In this document: positions 17,463 through 26,329 of the stretch, piece after piece
Layout of the letters: each line of letters starts with the position of its first letter
How positions within the stretch are numbered: position 1 is the stretch's first letter
Assembly: GCF_014652915.1 (NCBI RefSeq)
Contig: NZ_BMZS01000008.1
Span: 1-64,000, forward strand
Length of the DNA: 64,000 bases
Source of the DNA: Thalassobaculum fulvum
Lineage (GTDB): Bacteria; Pseudomonadota; Alphaproteobacteria; Thalassobaculales; Thalassobaculaceae
Reading direction: 5' to 3'
Notes under the pieces: generated by a model
The model's database searches: none
What the model was told of the DNA's origin: nothing
The model's input: the letters and a program-made list of their open reading frames with translations, nothing else
Position numbers and translations under genes: made by a program

Positions 17463-18947
17463 ATGACTCACGGACTCGCGACGCGACGAAACGTCCTGAC
17501 CGGCATCGCCGCAACCACCGCCCTGGCCGGTCTGCCGACCGGCGCCTTCGCCCGCAAGCCGAAGATCGAGATCGAGGCCACGACCCGCGAGATCGAGGTC
17601 GGCGGCAAGCTGGTCAAGCGCCTGGCGCTCAAGGGCCCGCAGGGCATGGACGGCCTGCGGATGAAGAAGGGCGACGACTTCGCGGTCCGCCTGACCAACA
17701 GGCTCTCGGAAGAGACCCTGATCCACTGGCACGGCCTGATCCTGCCGCCGTCGCAGGACGGCGTGCCGGGGATTTCGGCGCCGCCGATCCCGCCGGGCGG
17801 ATCCGCCGAGTACGACTTCCCGCTGGTCCAGGCCGGCACCTACTGGATGCACTCGCATGTCGGCCTGCAGGAGCAGCTCGGCCTGGCGATGCCGCTGATC
17901 CTCGAGGACCCGGACGATCCGCTGCGCGACCTGCAGGAGGTCGTGCTGTTCCTCGAGGACTTCACCTTCAAGGACCCCTACGAGATCCTCAAGACGCTGC
18001 GGCTCGGCGGCATGATGGCGATGGAGCATCAGCACGACCACACCATGAAGGGTCATGCCCACAGCATGGCCGAGAGCATGAAGTTGGCCGCCGAGAAGAT
18101 GAAAATGGGCGGCGGCAAGATGGACCCGTCCAAGCCCGACCTGAACGACGTCGACTACGACGCCTACCTGGCGAACTCGCGCACCCTGCAGGACCCCGAG
18201 GTCGTCAAGGTCGAGGCGAACGCCAAGGTCCGGGTCCGCATCATCAACGGCGGCGCGTCGACCAACTTCCACATATCCGCCGGCGGCCGGACGGCCCGGC
18301 TGATCGCGGTCGACGGCGAACCGGTCGCGCCGATCGACGACACCGTGTTCCCGATCTCGATCGCCCAGCGCCTCGACCTGCTGGTCGACGTCCCGGCCGG
18401 GGCGGCGGTGCCGATCCTGGCCCAGCGCGAAGGCGACACCGCCCGGACCGGTCTGATCCTGGCCGCCCCCGGCGCATCCGTCGCCAAGGTCTCCGACAAC
18501 GCCGACAAGGCGGCCGGCGCCATGGGGGTGGAACTGGAGACGCGCCTGGTCACCGCAGCACCGCTGCCGCCGCGGCCGATCAGTGCGGAGCTGACCTCCT
18601 CCCTGACCGGCAACATGCAGCGCTACGTCTGGATCATCGACGGCGCACCGTACCCGCGGAACAAGCCGCTGGTGGTCACCACCGGACAGCGCACCGCCGT
18701 GCGGATCAGGAACGAGACCGGCATGTCGCACCCGATGCACCTGCACGGGCACGTCTTCCAGGTCATCGAGATCGGCGGCCTGCCGGTGGACGGCGCGGTG
18801 CGCGACACCGTCCTGGTGCCGCCGATGTCGAACGTCATGATCGCCTTCGACGCCGACAACCCGGGCAACTGGGCCTACCACTGCCACAACCTCTACCACA
18901 TGGAGGCCGGCATGTTCTCCTACCTGGCCTACGTCCCGGCGACCTGA
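17463..18947 (+). CDS. Multicopper oxidase, Tat-exported (CueO/CopA type)
   Basis: A 494-residue three-cupredoxin oxidase, probably a periplasmic cuprous oxidase in copper tolerance. A twin-arginine signal (TRRNVLTG) is followed by a hydrophobic stretch and an AFA cut site near residue 30. Copper ligands are complete: HWHG, HSHVG, HPMHLHGH and HCHNLYHMEAGM, which serve the T1 and trinuclear sites. A Met/His-rich insert at bases 18012-18125 (EHQHDHTMKGHAH and repeated KM) resembles the CueO copper-gating segment. ATG at 17463 has GAGGGAGGG upstream; an in-frame ATG at 17418 is less likely. It diverges from the aminotransferase gene. Confidence 0.9.
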   Translation: MTHGLATRRNVLTGIAATTALAGLPTGAFARKPKIEIEATTREIEVGGKLVKRLALKGPQGMDGLRMKKGDDFAVRLTNRLSEETLIHWHGLILPPSQDGVPGISAPPIPPGGSAEYDFPLVQAGTYWMHSHVGLQEQLGLAMPLILEDPDDPLRDLQEVVLFLEDFTFKDPYEILKTLRLGGMMAMEHQHDHTMKGHAHSMAESMKLAAEKMKMGGGKMDPSKPDLNDVDYDAYLANSRTLQDPEVVKVEANAKVRVRIINGGASTNFHISAGGRTARLIAVDGEPVAPIDDTVFPISIAQRLDLLVDVPAGAAVPILAQREGDTARTGLILAAPGASVAKVSDNADKAAGAMGVELETRLVTAAPLPPRPISAELTSSLTGNMQRYVWIIDGAPYPRNKPLVVTTGQRTAVRIRNETGMSHPMHLHGHVFQVIEIGGLPVDGAVRDTVLVPPMSNVMIAFDADNPGNWAYHCHNLYHMEAGMFSYLAYVPAT

Positions 18948-18979
18948 GCGGCCGCAAGACGGCCCGGTCGCGACACCGG

Positions 18980-21904
18980 TCACGACGCCAGGCTCCGGGC
19001 CAGCACCACGGCGACATGCTCGGCTTCGCGGCCGGCACCGTCGTGGATCTGGTGGCGGCAGCTGGTGCCGTCGGCGACCAGCAGCGTGCCCGGCTCGGCC
19101 TGACGGACCGCCGGCAGCAGGCTGAGCTCGGCCATCTTCATCGAGACCTCGTAGTGCTCGGCCTCGTAGCCGAAGGCGCCGGCCATGCCGCAGCAGCTGG
19201 ACTCGATCACCGAGACCTCGAGCCCGGGGATCAGCTTCAGCGCCGCGGTCACGTCGCCCATGGCGGCGAACGCCTTCTGGTGACAGTGGCCGTGCACCAG
19301 GGCCTTGTCGGCAATCGGCTTCAGCTTCAGACCGTCCAGCCTGCCCGCCTTGGCCTCGCGCGCCAGGAACGCCTCGAACAGCATGGCCTGCGCCGGCACC
19401 GCGCCGGCGGCGTCGCGCAGCAGCGACGGCAGCTCGTCGTTCAGGGTGAACAGGCAGGACGGCTCCAGCCCGACGATCGGCACGCCGCGCTCGGCATAGG
19501 GCGCCAGGGCCGCGACCAGGTTGCGCATCTCGGCCTCGGCCTGCTCGATCAGGCCGCTGGCGAGATAGGTCCGGCCGCAGCACAGGCGCCGGCCGTCGCC
19601 GCTCTCGGACGGGTCGACCACGTGGACCGTGTAGCCGGCGGCGTCCAGCACCTTCACCGCCGCCCGCAGGTTCTCCGGCTCGAAGTAGCTGTTGAAGGTG
19701 TCGGCGAACAGCACGACCTCGCGGCCGTCGGCGACCGCGCGCTCCGGCACCTCGGAGGCGCGGAACGGCTCGGCCGCGAACGCCGGCAGGCTGCGCTGCC
19801 GGGCGAAGCCCATCAGCACCTGCGACAGCCAGGGCAGGCCCGGCACCGCGTCGCGCAGATTGGCGAGGTAGTGGAAGCGCGAGGCCGCCTCGGCCCAGCG
19901 CGGCAGGGTGGCGATCAGCCGGTCCTTCAGCGACAGCCCGTGGCGCCGGACATACTGGCCCAGCACCTCGGTCTTCATCTTGGCCATGTCGACGCCGGTC
20001 GGGCACTCGCGCCGGCAGCCCTTGCAGCCGACGCAGAGATCCAGCGACGCCTTCATCGCCGGGTCAGTCAGGCCCTCGGGGCCGAGTTGGCCGGACAGCG
20101 CGAGGCGCAGGGTGTTGGCGCGGCCGCGGGTGACGTGCTGCTCGTCGCCGGTCACCCGGAAGCTCGGGCACATCACCGCCGGGTTGCGCTTGCGGCAGGT
20201 GCCGTTGTTGTTGCACATCTCGACCGCGCCCGAGAGCCCGCCCCAGGCCGACCAGTCGAAGCGGGTCGCCGGGTTCGCCGGCCTGTAGTCCGGCCGGTAG
20301 CGGAACAGGCTGCGGTCGTCCATCTTCGGCGGGTCGACGATGCGGCCGGGGTTCATCAGGCCCCTGGGGTCGAACGCCCGCTTCACCTCGCCGAAGGCGT
20401 CGACGACGCGGTCGCCGAACATCTCGCGGTGGAACTCCGAGCGCACGATGCCGTCGCCGTGCTCGCCGGAGTGCGAGCCCTTGTACTCGCGCACCATGGC
20501 GAACGCCTCCTCGGCGATCGCCCGCATCTTCTTCACGTCGGTGCCGTCCTTCATGTTCAGGACCGGCCGGACGTGCAGGGTGCCGACGCTGGCGTGGGCG
20601 TACCAGGTGCCCTCGGTGCCGTGCTTGTGGAACACTTGCGTGAGGCGGCCGGTGTATTCCGCCAGGTCCTCCAGCGGCACCGCGCAGTCCTCGATGAACG
20701 ACACCGGTTTCCCGTCGCCTTTCATCGACATCATGATGTTCAGGCCGGAGGTCCGGACCTCGGTGATCTGCGCCTGGAACGCCGCGTCCTCGGCCCGCAC
20801 CACGGCGTCCGGGAAGCCGAGGTCGCCCATCATGGCTTCCAGGTCGGCGAGCCGGCGCAGCAGCGGGTCGCGCTCGTCGCCGGCGAACTCGACCACCAGC
20901 AGGGCCTGCGGCTCGCCGCGTACGAAGCGGTCGACGATCGGCCGGAACATGGCGATCTCGCGCGCCAGGTCGACCATCGTGCGGTCGATCAGTTCGACCG
21001 CGTAGGGCTGCAGGGTGACGAGATGGCGCGCCGAGTCCATCGCGTCCCAGAAGGTCGGGAAGTGGCAGACCCCCATGACCCGGTGCCTGGGGATCGCGTG
21101 GGTCTTGAGGCGGATGCGCCGCGACAGCGCCAGCGTGCCCTCGGAGCCGACCAGCAGCGACGCCATGTTGTGGCCGCCCCGGCCGTCGCGGGCGACCACG
21201 CGATCCAGGTTGTAGCCGCCGACCTTGCGCATCAGCTTGGGGATGCGGGCGTCGATCTCGGCGGTCTCGCGGTCGGCGATGGCGCGGATCGTCTGCACCA
21301 GGTCGCGGTAGCGCGCCGGCCCCGCCAGCTCGCCGATGTTTCCGGGGACGTAGCCGAAATTGGCCTCGGTCCCGTCCATCAGGATCGCGTCGATCGCCTC
21401 GACGTTGTCGACCATGATGCCGTAGTGGATCGACCGGCCGCCGCAGGAGTTGTTGGCGGTCATGCCGCCGATGGTGGCGCGCGACGCGGTCGAGACGTCG
21501 ACCGGGAACAGCCTGCCCTTCGGCTTCAACCAGGCGTTCAGGTGGTCGAGCACGATACCCGGCTGCACCGTGACTTCCTGGCTGTCCTCGTCGTAGTCGA
21601 CGACGCCGTTCAGGAACTTGGTGCAATCGAGGACCAGCGCGGTGTTGACAGTCTGGCCGCACTGCGAGGTGCCGCCGCCGCGCGGCAGCACCGGGATCCC
21701 CTCGTCGGCGGCGATCTGGATGGCGACCCTCAGGTCCTGCTCGGTCCTCGGGACCACCACGCCGATCGGCTCGACCTGGTAGATCGAGGCGTCGGTGGCG
21801 TAGCGGCCGCGCGAGAACGCGTCGAACAGCACCTCGCCCTCGAGCTCGCGGCCGAGGCGCGCGGCGAGCGCCGAATCCCCGATGCGGGCAGCAGCAGCCG
21901 TCAT
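18980..21904 (-). CDS. FAD-binding and Fe-S oxidoreductase (GlcD/YdiJ-like)
   Basis: A 974-residue fusion of a D-2-hydroxyacid dehydrogenase flavoprotein with an iron-sulfur module. The FAD_binding_4 domain is near residues 45-270 (PRGGGTSQCGQ), FAD-oxidase_C lies at about 300-530, and a cysteine cluster CNNNGTCR with MCPS near 580 precedes CVGCKGCRRECP. Two C-terminal CCG domains include CCGRTY and SCCGMAG, the heterodisulfide-reductase type. It would oxidise a D-2-hydroxy acid (lactate or 2-hydroxyglutarate type) and feed the quinone pool. ATG at 21904 with GGAGGGAG upstream is the start. An AraC gene is divergent 73 bp away. Confidence 0.9.
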   Translation of the reverse strand: MTAAAARIGDSALAARLGRELEGEVLFDAFSRGRYATDASIYQVEPIGVVVPRTEQDLRVAIQIAADEGIPVLPRGGGTSQCGQTVNTALVLDCTKFLNGVVDYDEDSQEVTVQPGIVLDHLNAWLKPKGRLFPVDVSTASRATIGGMTANNSCGGRSIHYGIMVDNVEAIDAILMDGTEANFGYVPGNIGELAGPARYRDLVQTIRAIADRETAEIDARIPKLMRKVGGYNLDRVVARDGRGGHNMASLLVGSEGTLALSRRIRLKTHAIPRHRVMGVCHFPTFWDAMDSARHLVTLQPYAVELIDRTMVDLAREIAMFRPIVDRFVRGEPQALLVVEFAGDERDPLLRRLADLEAMMGDLGFPDAVVRAEDAAFQAQITEVRTSGLNIMMSMKGDGKPVSFIEDCAVPLEDLAEYTGRLTQVFHKHGTEGTWYAHASVGTLHVRPVLNMKDGTDVKKMRAIAEEAFAMVREYKGSHSGEHGDGIVRSEFHREMFGDRVVDAFGEVKRAFDPRGLMNPGRIVDPPKMDDRSLFRYRPDYRPANPATRFDWSAWGGLSGAVEMCNNNGTCRKRNPAVMCPSFRVTGDEQHVTRGRANTLRLALSGQLGPEGLTDPAMKASLDLCVGCKGCRRECPTGVDMAKMKTEVLGQYVRRHGLSLKDRLIATLPRWAEAASRFHYLANLRDAVPGLPWLSQVLMGFARQRSLPAFAAEPFRASEVPERAVADGREVVLFADTFNSYFEPENLRAAVKVLDAAGYTVHVVDPSESGDGRRLCCGRTYLASGLIEQAEAEMRNLVAALAPYAERGVPIVGLEPSCLFTLNDELPSLLRDAAGAVPAQAMLFEAFLAREAKAGRLDGLKLKPIADKALVHGHCHQKAFAAMGDVTAALKLIPGLEVSVIESSCCGMAGAFGYEAEHYEVSMKMAELSLLPAVRQAEPGTLLVADGTSCRHQIHDGAGREAEHVAVVLARSLAS

Positions 21905-21977
21905 GGTCTCACTCCCTCCAACGCCTGCTAGACTACGCGCGAACGGGCAGGACCGATACCGGACCAGCGGACAGCGG

Positions 21978-22805
21978 ATGTCGCCGAGCGGACACGACCG
22001 GAAGGACCGGAACAAGGACGAGACGGGCCAGCGCGACCCGGTCAGCGGCCATGTCGAGAGCGACGCGGCGGTGATCGGCCATGCCGCCAGCTTCGCGCCC
22101 GGCGCCAGCGTGCCGTGGCACCGCCACCGCCGCGGCCAGCTCGCCCTGACCCTGGCGCGGGTGATGCGGGTCGAGACCCCCGACAGGGTCTGGCTGGTGC
22201 CGCGCGGCTCGGTGCTGTGGCTGCCGGCCGGCACTCCGCACCGCAGCCTGGCACCGGAGGAGCGGCTGATGCGCAGCCTGTACGTCCGCCCTGGTGCCGC
22301 CGACGCGCTGCCGGACGCCCCGACAGCCGTCGAGCAGGGCACGCCGCTGGCCGACATGGTGACCTGGCTGGCCGAGACCTACGACAGCGACCGGCTCGAC
22401 CGGGCGTGGTCGACCGTGGCCGGGGCGGCCCTCGCCCTGGTGCGCCCGGCGCCGGGCGTGCACATCCGCCTGGCGGCACCCAAGGACCCCGGCCTCGCCG
22501 CCATCGCCGACGCGGTGCAGGCCGACCCGTCGGAGGACACCAGCCTCGAGGACTGGGCCGAGCGCCTGGGCGTCTCCGCCCGCACCCTGCGCCGCCGGGT
22601 CCAGGCCGAGACCGGCCTCAGCTACCGCGACTGGCGCCGCATCCTCGGCCTGACCGTCGCCGCCGAGCGGCTGCTGGCCGGCGGCACCGTGACCGACGTG
22701 GCGTTCGAGACCGGCTACGCCGGGACCAGCGCCTTCGTGGCGGCGTTCCGCCACGCCTTCCAGGTGACCCCGGGGGAGTTCCAGCGCCGGGCGGCGGGGC
22801 GGTAG
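21978..22805 (+). CDS. AraC family transcriptional regulator
   Basis: A 275-residue regulator with an N-terminal cupin sensor (PWHRHRRGQL near residue 45, then WLPAGTPH) and a C-terminal double helix-turn-helix (about 185-270). The recognition segments are GVSARTLRRRVQAETG and the closing family motif GYAGTSAFVAAFRHAFQVTPGEFQRR. It diverges from the FAD/Fe-S oxidoreductase gene, so it may control it. The start is uncertain; ATG at 21978 fits the spacing. Confidence 0.87.
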   Translation: MSPSGHDRKDRNKDETGQRDPVSGHVESDAAVIGHAASFAPGASVPWHRHRRGQLALTLARVMRVETPDRVWLVPRGSVLWLPAGTPHRSLAPEERLMRSLYVRPGAADALPDAPTAVEQGTPLADMVTWLAETYDSDRLDRAWSTVAGAALALVRPAPGVHIRLAAPKDPGLAAIADAVQADPSEDTSLEDWAERLGVSARTLRRRVQAETGLSYRDWRRILGLTVAAERLLAGGTVTDVAFETGYAGTSAFVAAFRHAFQVTPGEFQRRAAGR

Positions 22806-22828
22806 GGGAAGCGCACGCCCCCCTATCC

Positions 22829-22962
22829 GACGTCATTCCGGAGCGGATTGCCATCGGCGAGACGCATCCGGAACCCACGGTGCCACGGGTGCCAGCGGCC
22901 ATCCGACTGGCGGTTGGGTTCCGGCTCCGCCCGCCTACGGCGGACCGGTCCGGAATGACGTC
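22829..22962. repeat. Paired REP-like element, locus B (variant, reversed polarity)
   Basis: The left unit (22829-22879) runs GACGTCATTCCGG to CCGGAACCCACGG, and the right unit (22914-22962) runs TTGGGTTCCGG to CCGGAATGACGTC. This is the TTCCGG/GGAATGACGTC variant of the family, and the units point the opposite way from the other six loci. It lies between the converging AraC and dehydrogenase genes. Confidence 0.8.
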
Positions 22963-22994
22963 AGGAGGGGGAGGCCGCCGCGAGAATCGGCCCC

Positions 22995-24032
22995 TCAGAA
23001 CCTGAGATGCACCTTCATCGACCGCCGCCGGTCGCTGGCCGTGCGGAACGCCTCCATGGCGTCGGCCGCGGCGAACTCGTGGGACAGCACCGGGCCGACG
23101 TTCAGGCGGCCGCTGGCCAGCAGGTCGACCGCCACCGGGAACTCGCGGGCGAACCGCATCGAGCTCTTCAGGGTCAGTTCCTTGACCATCACCTGGTCCA
23201 TCGGGACCGTCACCTGGGTGTTGGCGTACATGCCGACCTGCACCAGGGTGCCGCCGGGGGCGAGCTGGGCCAGGCAGGTGGCCAGCGCCGCCGGGTGGCC
23301 CGAGCACTCGACCGCGACGTCGAACCGGCCGCGCGGATGCGCCGGGTCGGCGAGGCTGTCGGGATTGCCCGCGACGTCGTGGGTGCGGTCGGCGCCGAGC
23401 GCCTCGGCGACCTTCAGCGGCTCCGGCGTCACGTCGGTGATCTCGACTGCCGCCGCGCCGGCGAACCGCGCCATCATCAGCACCAGCGAGCCGATCGGCC
23501 CGGCCCCGGTCACCAGCACCTCGCGTCCGAGCAGCGGTCCTGCGTGCGACAAAGCGTGCAGCACCACCGACAGCGGCTCGGCCAGGGCCGCGACCCGCGC
23601 CGGGGTGTCGGCCGGCACCTTCACGCATTGCCGCTCGTGGGTCGCGAAGCTCTCGGCGAACAGGCCCTGGGCGTGCGGGAACCGCCGCGACGAGCCGAGG
23701 AAGATCATGTCGCCGCACAGGTTCTCGCGGTCGGACCGGCAGAACTCGCACTGGCCGCAGGGGTGGCTCGGGTTGATCGCCACCCGGTCGCCGACCGCCA
23801 CCCGGGTGACGCCGGGGCCGGTCTCGGCGATCGTGCCGGCGGCCTCGTGGCCGAGCACGAACGGCTCGCGCACCGGGAAGTCGCCCATCCGGTAGTGATG
23901 GAAATAGTGCAGGTCGGAGCCGCAGATGCCGCCGGATTCGACCCTCACCCGCACCTCGCCGGGGCCGAGCGCCCGCTCCTCGCGCGGCTCGACCCGCAGA
24001 TCCTCGGCCGCCCGCAGCACCACCGCCTTCAT
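22995..24032 (-). CDS. Zinc-dependent alcohol dehydrogenase, L-idonate 5-dehydrogenase type
   Basis: A 345-residue medium-chain dehydrogenase. The catalytic zinc site is GICGSDLHYFHHY plus LGHEAAG, and the structural zinc cysteines are in CGQCEFCRSDRENLC. A Rossmann core follows (VTGAGPIG near 175). The HYFHHYRMGDF segment is characteristic of L-idonate 5-dehydrogenases, which convert idonate to 5-ketogluconate, but no gluconate genes are nearby. The start is ATG at 24032. It appears monocistronic and lies between two REP-like pairs. Confidence 0.82.
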   Translation of the reverse strand: MKAVVLRAAEDLRVEPREERALGPGEVRVRVESGGICGSDLHYFHHYRMGDFPVREPFVLGHEAAGTIAETGPGVTRVAVGDRVAINPSHPCGQCEFCRSDRENLCGDMIFLGSSRRFPHAQGLFAESFATHERQCVKVPADTPARVAALAEPLSVVLHALSHAGPLLGREVLVTGAGPIGSLVLMMARFAGAAAVEITDVTPEPLKVAEALGADRTHDVAGNPDSLADPAHPRGRFDVAVECSGHPAALATCLAQLAPGGTLVQVGMYANTQVTVPMDQVMVKELTLKSSMRFAREFPVAVDLLASGRLNVGPVLSHEFAAADAMEAFRTASDRRRSMKVHLRF

Positions 24033-24104
24033 CGGCTTCCTCCCTGGTATGGCAGGGCGAGTCTGCGGCCGGGCGGGGCTGGGTGGCAAGCGCCCGTCGC
24101 ACCG

Positions 24105-24218
24105 TAGGTCCCGGCTCTCCCCCGGCTCAGGGCCGGGGTCGGCCGGGATGAGGACTCTTGAACGCCCCCCACACCCTCATCCCGGACGGTCGCGCAGCGG
24201 CCGAGCCGGGACCCACCC
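24105..24218. repeat. Paired REP-like element, locus C
   Basis: The left unit (24105-24154) runs TAGGTCCCGGCTCT to GGCCGGGATGAGGA with a GC-rich internal hairpin. The right unit (24172-24218) runs CACCCTCATCCCGG to AGCCGGGACCCACC. It lies between two minus-strand genes, upstream of the dehydrogenase start and downstream of the CapD-like stop. Confidence 0.83.
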
Positions 24219-24243
24219 GCCGCTCCGTCGCCAGACAGCCGCC

Positions 24244-26157
24244 TCAGTCCCCGGTCGCCCGCACCTCCGGCGCGTCGGCGGGCGGGGCGTACTCGGGAAC
24301 CAGCTGCGACAGGATGCGCAGGGTCGCCGCGGTGTCGCGGTCGCGGGCCGCCGCCTCCAGCTCGTCCAGGCCGCGCCCCAGCAGGGCGATGTCGGTGGTG
24401 CGCGGCCGGGCCCGGCGCAGCGCCGGCACGGGGGTCGGCTCCAGCGCCTCGGCGTCGTGGAACAGCTCCTCGTACAGCTTCTCGCCGGGGCGCAGGCCGG
24501 TGAACTCGATCCGCACGTCCTCGTCGGGCACCAGCCCGGCCAGCCGGATCATCTGGCGGGCGAGGTCGACGATCTTCACCGGCTCGCCCATGTCGAGCAC
24601 GGTGATGCCGCCGCGCCCGCCCTCGGTCGCGACCTCCAGGGCGGCGGCCTGCAGCACCAGTTCGACCGCCTCGCGCACGGTCATGAAGTAGCGGGTCATC
24701 TCCGGGTGGGTGACCGTCAGCGGCCCGCCCCGCTCGAGCTGGCGCTGGAACAGCGGCACCACCGAGCCGGTCGAGCCGAGCACGTTGCCGAACCGGGTGG
24801 TCACGAACCGGGTCGCGGTGCCGTCTGCCAGGTCGAGGGCCTGGGCATAGGCCTCGGCCAGCCGCTTGGTCGCGCCCATCACGTTGGTCGGGTTAACCGC
24901 CTTGTCGGTCGAGATCAGCACCACCGCCCGCACCCCGGCGGCCCGGGCGGCGTCGGCGACGATCCGGCTGCCGATGGCGTTGGTCAGCACCGCGTCGTCG
25001 ACGTTGGCCTCCATCAGCGGCACGTGCTTCAGGGCGGCGGCGTGGAACACGATCTCGGGCGCGGCGAGGCGCATGATCTCGGCGACCCGGGCGCGGTCGC
25101 GCACGTCGCCGATCATCGCCCGGCGCTCCAGCTCCGGGAACCCTTCGCCCATCTCGCGGTCGATCAGATAGAGCGCGTATTCCGAGCTGTCGACCAGGGT
25201 CAGCGCCGCCGGGCCGAAGCCGGCGACCTGGCGCACCAGCTCCGAGCCGATGGTGCCGCCGGCGCCGGTCACCAACACCCGGCGGCCGGCGATCAGCGCC
25301 CGCATGGCGTCGCGGTCCAGGGTCGCCTGCGGCCGGCCCAGCACGTCCTCGACGTTGATCGGCCGCAGCGTGACGGTGCCGCCGTCGGCGGCCTCCAGCG
25401 CCCCGACCCGCGGCATCCGGCTGACCGGGATGCCGAGCGCGTCGCCCTGCTCGAACAGCCGGCGCACCGTCGCACCGTCCATGCGCGAGCGGGTCAGCAC
25501 CAGGCGCTGCGGGCGCAGGCCGCCGCCGGTCAGCCGCTCGACCACGGCGGCCAGGTCGTCGAGCCCGCCCATCACCCGGACGCCACGGATCTGCCGGCCG
25601 GTCCGGGCGTCGCGGTCGTCGACGATGCCGACGACCCGGTAGGTCGCCTCGCCGCCGCGCGCCATCTCGCGGATGAACAGGTCGGCCCCGTCGCCGGCGC
25701 CGACCAGCAGCACCGGGATACGGGACTGGGCGTCGCGCTCGAGCAGTGCCGACAGAGTGCCGTCCTTCAGCAGCCGGTAAGCGAAGCGCGGCGCCGCCAG
25801 CAGCACCGTCAGCACGAACGCCTCGATCACCAGGAACGAGCGCGGGAAGTCGTCGAGCCGGGTCAGCGCGAACTGCACCACCAGGAAGCCGGCCAGGATG
25901 AACACCACCGCCCGCACGATCCGCACCAGGTCGCCGATCGAGGTGTAGCGCCACACCGCGGTGTCGAGCCGGACCACCAGCAGCACCGCCAGCGCGGTCA
26001 GGGTGAAGGCGGCCAGCCCGGTCTCGACCACCTGCCGCGGCCACCACCAGATGCCCTCGCCCAGCCGCAGGTAAAGCGACAGCAGGAACGAGACCGCCGC
26101 CATGGCGACGTCGTGGACCAGGATCGCGGCCGATCGTCGAAGCGCCCGTCCGGTCAC
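24244..26157 (-). CDS. Polysaccharide biosynthesis NDP-sugar dehydratase (CapD/WbpM-like)
   Basis: A 637-residue membrane-bound nucleoside-diphosphate-sugar 4,6-dehydratase, acting on UDP-GlcNAc-type sugars for O-antigen or capsule. Four hydrophobic helices (about 10-125) are followed by a CoA-binding-like Rossmann domain (VLLVGAGDGA near 150) and the catalytic SDR domain (VLVTGAGGTIGSE near 295). The active-site pattern STDKAVNPTNVMGATK keeps S, M and K, the WbpM-type triad with Met in place of Tyr. It is the distal gene of a minus-strand polysaccharide set, separated from the epimerase gene by a REP-like pair. Confidence 0.92.
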   Translation of the reverse strand: MTGRALRRSAAILVHDVAMAAVSFLLSLYLRLGEGIWWWPRQVVETGLAAFTLTALAVLLVVRLDTAVWRYTSIGDLVRIVRAVVFILAGFLVVQFALTRLDDFPRSFLVIEAFVLTVLLAAPRFAYRLLKDGTLSALLERDAQSRIPVLLVGAGDGADLFIREMARGGEATYRVVGIVDDRDARTGRQIRGVRVMGGLDDLAAVVERLTGGGLRPQRLVLTRSRMDGATVRRLFEQGDALGIPVSRMPRVGALEAADGGTVTLRPINVEDVLGRPQATLDRDAMRALIAGRRVLVTGAGGTIGSELVRQVAGFGPAALTLVDSSEYALYLIDREMGEGFPELERRAMIGDVRDRARVAEIMRLAAPEIVFHAAALKHVPLMEANVDDAVLTNAIGSRIVADAARAAGVRAVVLISTDKAVNPTNVMGATKRLAEAYAQALDLADGTATRFVTTRFGNVLGSTGSVVPLFQRQLERGGPLTVTHPEMTRYFMTVREAVELVLQAAALEVATEGGRGGITVLDMGEPVKIVDLARQMIRLAGLVPDEDVRIEFTGLRPGEKLYEELFHDAEALEPTPVPALRRARPRTTDIALLGRGLDELEAAARDRDTAATLRILSQLVPEYAPPADAPEVRATGD

Positions 26158-26190
26158 GGCTGCCTCCTCCGAATGAACGCGGAGTGATGG

Positions 26191-26307
26191 GTGGGTCCCG
26201 GATCAAGTTCGGGATGACGGCGGGGAGAATACACCGGGACGCGGCGTCCCTCTTCTGTCGTCATCCCGGAGCGCGTCGCCACAGGCGGCGTGCATCCGGG
26301 ACCCACC
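26191..26307. repeat. Paired REP-like element, locus D
   Basis: The left unit (26191-26220) is short, GTGGGTCCCGGATCAAG to TTCGGGATGACGG. The right unit (26257-26307) runs GTCGTCATCCCGG to CATCCGGGACCCACC. The end motif is GATGACGG rather than GATGAGGG. It lies between the CapD-like start and the epimerase stop, inside an otherwise co-directional set. Confidence 0.83.
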
Positions 26308-26329
26308 ATGCGACGGGCGCTCATCTCGC

